A DNA stretch of 64,000 nt, from positions 62,001 to 126,000 of the forward strand of contig JAIQFN010000003.1 in assembly GCA_020073265.1 (NCBI GenBank), written 5' to 3'. Every line of letters starts with the position of its first letter. Within the stretch, counting starts at the first letter, position 1. The translations under genes were made by a program, and so were the position numbers. This document shows, piece after piece, positions 23,824 through 31,620 of the stretch. This stretch comes from Terriglobia bacterium. Lineage in GTDB: Bacteria; Acidobacteriota; Terriglobia; Bryobacterales; Bryobacteraceae. Under the pieces are notes generated by a model. It was not told the DNA's origin, searched no databases, and saw only the letters and a program-made list of their open reading frames with translations.

Positions 23824-24441
23824 CCGGCGATCCCTGGTTACGCGAAGGCAGCCATTCTCTTGGTTGGGGCTCCCAAGAGCGGTAAAACGTTGCTCGCAGT
23901 GCAATGTGCGTTGGCGGTCGCGAGCGGAACACGATTGTTCGACCATTACCGCGTTCTAGAACCAGGGCCGACACTGATCGTTGAGCAGGACGATCCGGCG
24001 GGCGCCAGCAGCGTGAAGACGATTTTACAGCGATCGAAGATGGATACGGAGGGAATCCCATTTTATCTTGTGCCCCGCGTGAGATTCTCATTTGGACTCG
24101 AGTTTCTGCAGTGGCTTGAAGGACAAGTTGGCGCTCGTCAGCTTCATCTTGTTGTCCTCGACAGCTACACCGCACTGCGCGGCTCGCGGCGATCGGGAGT
24201 CGACATCGTGAAGGCTGAACAATCAGATCTTAACCTGCTCGACGACGCTCGGACGTCCGGAGTCTACCGGCCGTTGGAAGCGATCACCGCAATCACGACA
24301 GCTAGCACGATGACCAATGCTAGCCAGGCGGGAAAATGGACGTGGCCCGGTGCGCACAACTCACATCGCGCTTGGGGCACCGCCGGTTTCTGGTACTCGC
24401 GCCAGGAAACGCCCGTGCTAGGCAGTCCGATGCTAGTGTAG
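23824..24441 (+). pseudogene. Remnant of a RepA-like AAA ATPase (AAA_25 type)
   Basis: The frame shows [20 protein letters not shown] (Walker A) and TLIVEQDDPAGASSVKTILQ. The Walker B region is LHLVVLDSYTALRGSRRSGV, followed by KAEQSDLNLLDDA. This is the pattern of the plasmid/phage RepA-like replicative ATPase family. The usual N-terminal part is missing: a TAG sits nine codons before the homologous core at 23821 and no start codon precedes it. After about residue 140 the sequence no longer matches the family, so the C-terminal third is lost or scrambled. It lies between clpP and a decayed TIGR03437 gene and is probably a relic of a mobile element. Confidence 0.65.
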
Positions 24442-24515
24442 CGTTGGCCACGGGCGGTTACGCCGATATGGGCACCGCAGCCGCCCCTCGTCATGAAAAG
24501 TTCCCCACGTCCGCA

Positions 24516-24851
24516 TTAGTGATGTACCGTCAGGATTGTTCCAGCAGGCGCCGCGGCGCCGCCGATCATGGCTTGAACGGGCCAGTCGCCATCGGTGAGG
24601 GAAGCCGGTATCGTTATCGCGATCTAGTACAAGCCGGCCGAGCCTGACGCCAACGCGGCGCCGGCGTCGGTGCTCTTGAGGAGCCCGTAGTTCACGCCCA
24701 CGTAAACCGGGGTTTGCGCGCGCAGGCTACACGCGAAGGTCAACAAAAGGCACAACAGAACTTGACACTGTGACGCGGAGCGGCTTGAGATGGAGACACG
24801 GGTAAGCGTGAGCTCGCTGCGGGCTAAATGGTTTTTCATTGGCTCTTTCAT
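24516..24851 (-). pseudogene. Decayed secreted BNR/TIGR03437-type protein (internal deletion plus stop)
   Basis: The frame starts at 24851 with a signal peptide (CQVLLCLLLTFACSLRAQ) and then PVYVGVNYGLLKSTDAGAAL, which looks like the first blade of a sortilin/BNR-type repeat protein. Within a few residues it switches to GSAGLY-stop-IAITIPASLTDGDWPVQA and ends AGTILTVHH, the terminal strand pattern of a TIGR03437 domain, where a Gln (CAG) would be expected at the stop (TAG at 24626-24624). A large internal deletion has therefore joined the two ends, followed by a nonsense mutation. The next gene downstream on the same strand order is another TIGR03437 protein. Confidence 0.6.
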
Positions 24852-24858
24852 TGGATTT

Positions 24859-26763
24859 TTATTGCATGGCGATAGAAACGTTAGCCGGGCTCGACGTGCT
24901 GCCCATCTGAATCACCACCGGCACTTGATTGCTCGGAGTGATCCCGTCCGGAATGGTCACGTTGATTTGATATAAGCCCGCAAACGCCGGCGTAAGTCCG
25001 GAGAACAGGATCAAATTGTCCGGGACCGTCACACCGCCAATCTTAACCACCGGGCGAACCGTGGTGTTCCGCAGTGTGAGGTTGGAAAAATCGGGAGCGC
25101 AAATCGATTGATCGCACGAATTCCAGCCGTCGTTGACCGGGGGAGTTACCGCGCCGAGCCCGTTCGTGTAGATCGTGATGGTGTCGCCGGTTTTTGCCGG
25201 TCTCCAATCGGTGCCCGATTTGATGGGACCCACGATGGTCGCGGTATTCGCGAACACCACTACTGCCTGGCCCGAGCCATTCTGGCTGGCGGTGAAAATA
25301 GCGGGAGATGCCGCAGCTAGACTGATCGTTTCACTATTGCTGGTTCCGGCTGGAGTGGTCACTTGCACGGTAGCCGACGTTCCGGTTATTTCATAAGGCA
25401 CCTGTGCATTGATCTGCGCCGGTGCGACGAAGAACAGCGGCGCTTTGGTGCCGTTGAAGGTTACGCTCACGCCTTGCAGATCAGTCGGAAGCGGATCGCC
25501 CGATGGCACGGCCAATTGCGAAATGAAGTTACTTCCGAAAATCGAGACGATCGCGCCGGCCGCGGCGGGCGCCTTGCCGTCAAAGGACGCCCCATTCACA
25601 ATCCCGTTGGCGTTCAGACTCGGGGGCGGGGTTCCGGACGCAATGGGTGTCGCAACCGCGATGCCCGAGAGTCCATTCGACAGCTTGTAAGAGAACGCCA
25701 CCTGGCCGTTGTCGTTCAGGAACCGGCCAGCAACTTGAGATTCAGTAATCCCCGAAACCACCGATCCAAACAGCGGATCTCCCGTGCCGATCACCTTGTC
25801 CGCAACCTTGTCCGGGCCCGTAAATATGCCCTCGACGAAAGGCGAGATGCCGAACTTCGCCCAATAGGCGACCTCGCCCTTGCGGTTCACACTTACGTTG
25901 TTAGCACTCCCCAGCGAAACCACTTGAGTTCCGAGGTCCACGGCCGCCGCTATCTGGCCGTTGCTGGCCACGAATACACCTTTAACGCTCTGGTAAGTTC
26001 CTAGAAACGCGATCGCCCCGTTATCGTTTAGCTGGGGAACAACACTGCCAGAAAGGTTTTCCTGAAGCGGCGCTACGGGTGTTGGCGCTCCTGGACCTGC
26101 GGTGTAAATCCCGCAACGGCAACTCGCGCCGCTGGCTACACCGAGGGCGTAGAAGGCGACTGTGCCGGAATTGTTGATGGAGAGGCCGTACAGCGTTGGA
26201 GGGGCTAGCGCGTTCGATCCGGGCAGAGCCGTATTGCTCACCAGCGTTTGGGCACCGGCCGTTCCGGTGCGCGTCAGTATGCTGGTATTCGACTGATCGC
26301 CTCCGTAAGCGACCGTTCCAGCATTGTTGATTCCGGGAAAAATGCCAGAACCTCCAGTCGGGGTCGAAGTACTAACCAAGAACGGTGTTCCTCCCGGTGT
26401 TGCTGTATAAACCGCCCGTGCCTCGGTCAAGTAAACCACCGTGCCGGAATCGTTGAAGCCGGTGGCCACGAACACCACAGGCGAACCAAAAGTAAGGCCA
26501 CCCACGTACACCGTGCTGACACCATTACCGGAGCCGGTATAGACCCCGACTCCTCCAGTACCTCTCGCACCACTCGCCGTAAACGCCACGGCGCCACTGC
26601 TGTTGATCAAAAAGGGGCCCAAGAACGAGGTCAGCCCAAGTGTCGAACCTGGCGCGTCATCCGTGATCTTTGTGTACGTATAGTCCGTTCCAAACAGCGC
26701 CGGAACAGCCAACAATCCAATCAGGATCAGGACGCTCAGTCTAAACACATCATTGGGCCGCAT
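24859..26763 (-). CDS. Secreted tandem-repeat protein with TIGR03437-type C-terminal domain
   Basis: A 634-residue protein. The signal peptide (VFRLSVLILIGLLAVPALFG) is followed by about 350 residues of tandem ~50-residue repeats built around 'NxxGxVAF': INSSGAVAFTA, FNDSGTVVYL, INNAGTVAYGG, INNSGTVAFYA, LNDNGAIAFLG, NRKGEVAYWA, LNDNGQVAFSY. This matches the choice-of-anchor tandem-repeat type, probably a beta-propeller. The C-terminal domain (IVSIFGSNFISQLAVPSG, FFVAPAQINAQVPYEITG, TIYTNGLGAVTPP, AGLYQINVTIPDGI) is the TIGR03437 type. ATG 26763 has GGAG 10 nt upstream and is preferred to ATG 26808. Likely cell-surface or secreted; no enzymatic motif is visible. Confidence 0.82.
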   Translation of the reverse strand: MRPNDVFRLSVLILIGLLAVPALFGTDYTYTKITDDAPGSTLGLTSFLGPFLINSSGAVAFTASGARGTGGVGVYTGSGNGVSTVYVGGLTFGSPVVFVATGFNDSGTVVYLTEARAVYTATPGGTPFLVSTSTPTGGSGIFPGINNAGTVAYGGDQSNTSILTRTGTAGAQTLVSNTALPGSNALAPPTLYGLSINNSGTVAFYALGVASGASCRCGIYTAGPGAPTPVAPLQENLSGSVVPQLNDNGAIAFLGTYQSVKGVFVASNGQIAAAVDLGTQVVSLGSANNVSVNRKGEVAYWAKFGISPFVEGIFTGPDKVADKVIGTGDPLFGSVVSGITESQVAGRFLNDNGQVAFSYKLSNGLSGIAVATPIASGTPPPSLNANGIVNGASFDGKAPAAAGAIVSIFGSNFISQLAVPSGDPLPTDLQGVSVTFNGTKAPLFFVAPAQINAQVPYEITGTSATVQVTTPAGTSNSETISLAAASPAIFTASQNGSGQAVVVFANTATIVGPIKSGTDWRPAKTGDTITIYTNGLGAVTPPVNDGWNSCDQSICAPDFSNLTLRNTTVRPVVKIGGVTVPDNLILFSGLTPAFAGLYQINVTIPDGITPSNQVPVVIQMGSTSSPANVSIAMQ

Positions 26764-27178
26764 TTTTTCGCTCCATCTTTTCTCGACGTAGGACTGCATA
26801 GTAGCCATTCACCACGCATTGCGCAAGAAGTCTCCGTAAACTGTCATGCCGGGGCCAATCCATGACATAAAACAATTCCCCTGCCAAATCCCGGGCGGAG
26901 AGGAGGGCCGCAATGTTTCGGTGCGTCCACGATGGTTTTGTCCGGCCCTATTCAAGAAAGGCTCTGTGGACCCATTGTGCCTCGCACATACACCGTTCCC
27001 GCCTAGCCGCCGCAGAAGCCAATCGCAATTGCAGTTCACTCTTTCGCGGCAAGCATACCTTGATGGCGGCACTCTTGCTCGCCTACGTCGCTAGCGTCCG
27101 CCTTCAGAATCCTATCGATCTTGAGGAGCCACTCCCGCGTCATCTGCTGTCGCTTTCACCGCGCCCCTGAGGCAAGAC
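26764..27178. other. Intergenic stretch without recognisable gene
   Basis: These 415 bp lie between the tandem-repeat protein and the truncated recombinase. Short open frames on both strands show no family resemblance, and base composition is lower in GC than the flanking core genes. The part next to 26763 must contain the promoter of the leftward gene. I see no tRNA, terminator or repeat here. Confidence 0.5.
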
Positions 27179-27823
27179 ATGACTGACGAGAAACACCCCA
27201 TAAGGACACTTATGTCATGTACTTACAGAGACCATCAGATTATCAACCAGTGGCTGGAATGCCAGCCGAGCGCGCTAACTCGTAGCTGTTACGAACGCGA
27301 CGCGAACCGGCTGCTGGCGCACACCGGCAAGCCGCTGGCTCGAATCGGCCTCGGCGACTTGCAGCGCTTCGCGCAAACGCTCATCGCGGCCGGCCTGGCC
27401 CCCATCTCGCGCGCCCGGACCATCGCCGCGATCAAGAGCCTGTTCGGATTTTGCCGACGGATCGGTTACGTTAGGGCGAATCCAGCCCTCGAGTTGCCGC
27501 TGCCGCGCTACGAGAACTGCCTGGCAGAGCGGGTCCTGTCCGAGGACGACGTCCAGAGCCTCCTTACCGCCGAAGTCGAGCCACGCGACCGCATCCTGCT
27601 GAGCTTGCTTTATTTTGCGGGACTGCGGGTGTCGGAGGCGTGCAACCTCCGCTGGCGCAATCTGCACGCCCGCGGCGATGCGGGCCGGGTCACGGTGTTC
27701 GGAAAGAACGGCCGCACGCGCGCGATCCCGGTGCCGCGGGCGGTCTGGTCGGAACTCACCGGGATGCGCAGCGTGGCCGACGCCATCGAACGTAGTATGG
27801 AAGCATGCACAACACATTCTTGA
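27179..27823 (+). pseudogene. Tyrosine recombinase (XerC/D-like), C-terminally truncated
   Basis: A 214-residue product. The N-terminal SAM-like core-binding domain (INQWLECQPSALTRSCYERD, RARTIAAIKSLFGFCRRIGY, NPALELPLPR) is intact. The catalytic domain begins correctly with the first Arg in LLSLLYFAGLRVSEACNLRW and the beta-hairpin Lys in VTVFGKNGRTRAIPV. It then stops after a short unrelated tail, before the HxxR box, the second His/Trp and the tyrosine nucleophile, so it cannot catalyse strand exchange. The 3' end overlaps the SDR gene start by 19 bp, showing that the SDR segment replaced the recombinase C-terminus. Probable relic of an integrated element. Confidence 0.75.
27793..27798 (+). 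promoter_or_regulatory. Candidate -10 box (TAGTAT) for the SDR gene
   Basis: TAGTAT lies within the 3' end of the truncated recombinase, six bases before the SDR ATG at 27805, again giving an essentially leaderless message. Confidence 0.4.
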
Positions 27824-28524
27824 CGGGACGAAATGCAGTAGTGACCGGAGGAACGCGCGGCATCGGCTTCGCGATCGCCGAAGCGCTGGCCGGAGCGGGC
27901 GCCGCAGTGGCGATCTGCGGCCGCAGCCAGGCCGGAGTGGACCACGCCGTAAGACAGCTCACCAAGCCGCCGGCGCGTAAAGTGGTGGGAAAAATTGCCG
28001 ATGTAAGGAGCAGCACAGAGGTAGCAGATTTGTTTGCGTTTGTCGATCGGGAGCTGGGCGGCGTGGACATCCTGGTGAACAACGCAGGAGTCGGAATATT
28101 CAAGAGCACGGCGGACCTGTCTATAGCAGAGTGGCAAATGACGCTGGAGACCAACCTGTCGGGAGTTTTCTATTGTTGCCGGGAAGCGCTCGGGCGCCTG
28201 AAGAATCGTGGGGGCGGGTACATCATCAACATAAGTAGCCTGGCCGGCAAGAACGCTTTTGCTGGTGGGGCAGCTTACAATGCTTCGAAGTTTGGGTTGA
28301 ACGGATTCAGTGAAGCGATGATGCTGGATCATCGATATGACAACGTGCGAGTGACTCACATTATGCCAGGGAGCGTCGATACGGAGTTTAGTCCGGGATC
28401 AGCTAAGACGGACTGGAAAATTTCTCCCGAGGATGTAGCGGAGATCGCGTTAGCGGTTTTGAGGATGCCAGAAAGGACGCTGGTGAGCCGAGTGGAAGTC
28501 AGGCCGTCAAGGCCAAGAAAGTAA
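27805..28524 (+). CDS. Short-chain dehydrogenase/reductase
   Basis: A 239-residue classical SDR with an NAD(P)-binding Rossmann fold. The cofactor motif is TGGTRGIGFAIAEAL (about residues 15-29), then VDILVNNAGVGIF, the catalytic Ser in INISSLAGKNAF (about 141-152) and YxxxK in AAYNASKFGLNGF (about 155-167). The C-terminal RVTHIMPGSVDTEFSPG is also typical. It resembles FabG/3-oxoacyl reductases, but the substrate is not determinable. The second half has lower GC than its neighbours and the gene overlaps a recombinase remnant, so acquisition by transfer is plausible. Confidence 0.9.
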   Translation: MHNTFLTGRNAVVTGGTRGIGFAIAEALAGAGAAVAICGRSQAGVDHAVRQLTKPPARKVVGKIADVRSSTEVADLFAFVDRELGGVDILVNNAGVGIFKSTADLSIAEWQMTLETNLSGVFYCCREALGRLKNRGGGYIINISSLAGKNAFAGGAAYNASKFGLNGFSEAMMLDHRYDNVRVTHIMPGSVDTEFSPGSAKTDWKISPEDVAEIALAVLRMPERTLVSRVEVRPSRPRK

Positions 28525-28604
28525 AGGTTTTGTCCTAGGTCATCTGGTATGGCATGCGATTTGCTCACAGAATATCGGGAGTCGAAGTGAAAGGGGCCCA
28601 GAAA

Positions 28605-29786
28605 ATGTTACGGGTTAACGTTCCTTTAGATCCGACGAGAACCGGAAGAGAGGCTGAAGCTCTCGAGGCCAACTTGCGCCGAATGATTGTCGGTCAAGAC
28701 GAAGCCATCCAGCAGATCGTGAACATCTATCAGATGAATCTGACGGGCATGACGCCTCCTGGCCGGCCGATCGGCAACTTCCTCTTCCTCGGGCCCACCG
28801 GATCCGGAAAGACGCGCATCGTCGAGGCGACGGCCGAGGCGCTGGTGAAGAATCCGCGCGCGGTGATCAAGATCGATTGCGCTGAATTCCAGCACAGTCA
28901 CGAGATTGCCAAGCTGATCGGTTCGCCTCCCGGATACCTGGGACATCGCGAAACGCATCCGCTGTTGAGCCAGGAAGTGCTGAATCAGTACCACACGGAA
29001 GCCATCAAATTGAGCTTCGTGCTGTTCGACGAAATCGAGAAGGCGTCGGACGCCCTGTGGAACCTGTTGCTCGGCATCCTGGACAAAGGCACGCTGACGT
29101 TGGGCGACAACCGCAAGGTGGATTTCTCGCGCGCCTTGATCTTCATGACCAGCAATCTGGGTGCGACGGAAATGAGCTCGCTGATGAATCCACGGCTGGG
29201 GTTCCGTGCCGCGGAAACGGCGCGCGAGGCCCAAAATGGGACTGTTGACGAGAAATTGAACACCAAGATCACGCGCACCGGCGTGGATGCGGCCCGGCGC
29301 AAGTTCACCCCCGAGTTCATCAACCGATTGGACAAGATCGTCACTTTCCGGCCGCTCGGCACGCCGGAACTCAAGAAGATCCTCGACATCGAGCTGAACA
29401 TGGTTCAGCAGCGGATCTTCAATACTTCGCCCGAGAAGTCGTTCGTGTTCAAGGCCAGCGACGAAGCCAAGGAGTTCCTGCTGAAAGAAGGAACCGATCT
29501 TAAATATGGCGCGCGCCACTTGAAGCGTGCCATCGAGCGGCTGCTGGTTCAGCCCATGTCCAACCTGATTGCCACCGATCAGGTGCGCGGCGGAGACTGC
29601 ATCGTCGTGGACTTCGACGCGGAAGCCAAAGGACTCACGTTCGTCAAGGAAGCCGAGGGATTGGCGGTGAACGCCATGGCGGATCTGGTGGACCGGTCCA
29701 TCTCGATTCCGGCTTTCGCCCTCGCCAACGGCGCTTTCATCGAGGCCGCAAAAACGCAGAGCGCGCGCTCGTCAAAGCGAGCCTAG
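28605..29786 (+). CDS. Stand-alone Clp/Hsp100-type AAA+ ATPase
   Basis: A 393-residue single-ring AAA+ protein corresponding to the second (D2) module of ClpA/ClpB. It has Walker A GPTGSGKT at 63-70, the pore loop SPPGYLGH at about 107-114, Walker B FVLFDEIEKA (D142, E143), sensor 1 ALIFMTSNLGA, the arginine-finger region FTPEFINRLDKIVTF, and the D2-small domain with GARHLKRAIERLL (sensor 2). It lacks the N domain, the D1 ring and the ClpX zinc finger. The C-terminal ~60 residues after the AAA core are unique. Likely an unfoldase or disaggregase; whether it docks on ClpP is unclear, because an IGF/L-type loop was not identified. Start chosen at ATG 28605 (AGGGG 8 nt upstream). Confidence 0.85.
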   Translation: MLRVNVPLDPTRTGREAEALEANLRRMIVGQDEAIQQIVNIYQMNLTGMTPPGRPIGNFLFLGPTGSGKTRIVEATAEALVKNPRAVIKIDCAEFQHSHEIAKLIGSPPGYLGHRETHPLLSQEVLNQYHTEAIKLSFVLFDEIEKASDALWNLLLGILDKGTLTLGDNRKVDFSRALIFMTSNLGATEMSSLMNPRLGFRAAETAREAQNGTVDEKLNTKITRTGVDAARRKFTPEFINRLDKIVTFRPLGTPELKKILDIELNMVQQRIFNTSPEKSFVFKASDEAKEFLLKEGTDLKYGARHLKRAIERLLVQPMSNLIATDQVRGGDCIVVDFDAEAKGLTFVKEAEGLAVNAMADLVDRSISIPAFALANGAFIEAAKTQSARSSKRA

Positions 29787-29789
29787 AAA

Positions 29790-31580
29790 CTAGCTGGCGC
29801 ACTCACCGCGGCCAAGCTGCAGCGAGTACTCCATTTCGTCGCCCCAGTCCCTGTACATCTCAGGGAACATTTCGGCCGGCTTGGACAAATCGGTCGTCAT
29901 GAGCCGAAATGTCTCAACCTTGTGGCGTAGTACGTAGGCGCGGAAAGTTTCCCCCGCCTGGCGGTTGGCAGTGTAGTGTTCCAGCACCCTTCGAACCGCC
30001 ACCGGAGCCAGCCTGGCAGGAATGCTCTGGATGGCAACGCCGAAGCGCATGATGCCGTCCTGATCGTAACCCCCGCCCAGGAGCATCTGATAATACGGTA
30101 CTTCCCTGCCCTCGATCTTGCGGGCATTGCCATAGAAGCCGAGGTCGGCGATCCAATGCTGCCCACAGGAATTGGGACAGCCACTGATCTTGATAGACAG
30201 CCGGCGCACCAGCGGATCGGGATGCTCGCGGACCTCTTCAGCCAGTGCAGCGCCCAGCGTCATGGATTTCGTGAGCGCCAGGTTGCAACTGTAAGCGCCC
30301 GGACACGTGGTTACATCCTCTATCTCGTGGGCTCCAGCGTCCGCCAGCCCGATGTCTAGAAGCGCTGCGTAAACTTGGGGCATATGCCGCAGGGGAATGT
30401 AAGCCAGCACAAGGTTCTGGTCGACCGTCACGCGCAGCAGGCCGTCACCGGCGTTCCTGGCAATGTGAGCCAGCCCACGCATCTGCTGGCCGTTCAGGTT
30501 GCCTTGCGGAACCTTGACCGTGACCATGGCGTAACCGCGCTGTTTCTGCTCGCGGATATTGGTCTCGAGCCAGTGTTCGTAAGCGGGATTGGAATGCCCG
30601 TTGGGACCCAGCACCGGCAGCAGGTCGCCGGAGCCCAGCGGTGGTGGTGCTGCTTGAAAACCACCAAAGCCGTCCGGGACCACCTCAGGCGTCGGAATGC
30701 CGCCATTGGCCAGGATGTCCTGATATTCTTTCTCGATCTGTTCCTTAACCCACTCAAAGCCGCGCGCGCGCACGACAAACTTGAGCCGCGCCATGTTCTT
30801 GTTTTTCCGGTTGCCGTGCTGGTTGAACACGCGGATCACGGCTTCGCACCTGGCGACCAGCCGTTCTTCGGGAACAAACTCGTCGAGCAGGTTGGCCTCG
30901 ACCGGCAGCGGGCCCAGGCCGCCGCCGACCAGCATGCGGAATCCCCGCCGGCCGTCGCGAATCACGGCGCGCAGCCCGATGTCGTGGATCGCACCCAGCA
31001 TGCAGTCGTCCTTGCAACCCGAAAAAGCGATCTTGAACTTGCGCGGCAGGCTGTCGGTGAGCTCCTTGTGCAGGAACGCGAACGCGACGCGCTGGGCGTA
31101 CGGATGCACGTCGAAGACTTCGTCCTCCAGCAGCCCGCTCAACGGGCACGCGGTCACGTTGCGGACCGTGTTGTAGCAGGCCTCGCGCGTCGTCATGCGG
31201 ACATCGGCCAGACGGTGCAGCAGATCGGGAACCTGCGCCAGCGGAACGAAATGATACTGCATGTTCTGGCGCGTGGTCAGATGTCCCTTGCCGCCGCCGA
31301 ACTCATCGGCGACCAAGGCGAGCTGATCCATCTGGGCCGCCGTCAGCAGGCCGCCCGGAATCTTGGTCCGGATCATGTGGACGCCGGCCTGGCGCTGGGT
31401 ATAGATGCCGCGGCGGAGTCGCTGGGCCCGGAACTGATCGTCGTTGATCTCGCCCGCCACCCATTTCTCGGAATGCGCGCGGAACAGTTCGATGTCGGCC
31501 CGAACGGTGGCGTCGTACTCGGCTTCGGTGAGGGAGGCGAGATTAGGTTCGAAAGCTTGTACCGTTTCCGCGGTCGCCAT
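29790..31580 (-). CDS. Ferredoxin-dependent sulfite/nitrite reductase (siroheme, 4Fe-4S)
   Basis: A 596-residue protein with the duplicated nitrite/sulfite reductase ferredoxin-like half-domains. GGLLTAAQMDQLALVADEFG and KGHLTTRQNMQYHFVPL form the first half; GYAMVTVKVPQGNLNGQQMR and LLRVTVDQNLVLAYIPL repeat it. The siroheme/4Fe-4S ligands are in TTCPGAYSCNLALTKS and IKISGCPNSCGQHWIADLGF (C-X5-C ... C-X3-C). An earlier FSGCKDDCMLGAIHDIG sits in the equivalent place of the first half. It reduces sulfite to sulfide or nitrite to ammonia; the family does not discriminate reliably. A perfect palindrome lies just upstream of its ribosome-binding site. Confidence 0.92.
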   Translation of the reverse strand: MATAETVQAFEPNLASLTEAEYDATVRADIELFRAHSEKWVAGEINDDQFRAQRLRRGIYTQRQAGVHMIRTKIPGGLLTAAQMDQLALVADEFGGGKGHLTTRQNMQYHFVPLAQVPDLLHRLADVRMTTREACYNTVRNVTACPLSGLLEDEVFDVHPYAQRVAFAFLHKELTDSLPRKFKIAFSGCKDDCMLGAIHDIGLRAVIRDGRRGFRMLVGGGLGPLPVEANLLDEFVPEERLVARCEAVIRVFNQHGNRKNKNMARLKFVVRARGFEWVKEQIEKEYQDILANGGIPTPEVVPDGFGGFQAAPPPLGSGDLLPVLGPNGHSNPAYEHWLETNIREQKQRGYAMVTVKVPQGNLNGQQMRGLAHIARNAGDGLLRVTVDQNLVLAYIPLRHMPQVYAALLDIGLADAGAHEIEDVTTCPGAYSCNLALTKSMTLGAALAEEVREHPDPLVRRLSIKISGCPNSCGQHWIADLGFYGNARKIEGREVPYYQMLLGGGYDQDGIMRFGVAIQSIPARLAPVAVRRVLEHYTANRQAGETFRAYVLRHKVETFRLMTTDLSKPAEMFPEMYRDWGDEMEYSLQLGRGECAS

Positions 31581-31591
31581 GCAATACCTCT

Positions 31592-31605
31592 ATCTCTATA
31601 GAGAT
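31592..31605. promoter_or_regulatory. Palindromic operator candidate upstream of the sulfite/nitrite reductase
   Basis: ATCTCTATAGAGAT is a perfect 14-bp palindrome 11 bp upstream of the reductase start at 31580 and overlapping the purine-rich AGAGG Shine-Dalgarno flank. Its position would suit a repressor responding to sulfur or nitrogen status, for example of the Rrf2 type. No regulator gene is adjacent. Confidence 0.5.
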
Positions 31606-31620
31606 TACTAGATTTGAGGG

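Noticed and set aside
30375-31601. Plus-strand open frame of 408 codons opposite the siroheme reductase
   Set aside because: Mirror frame of a highly conserved gene; no start signal and no homology.
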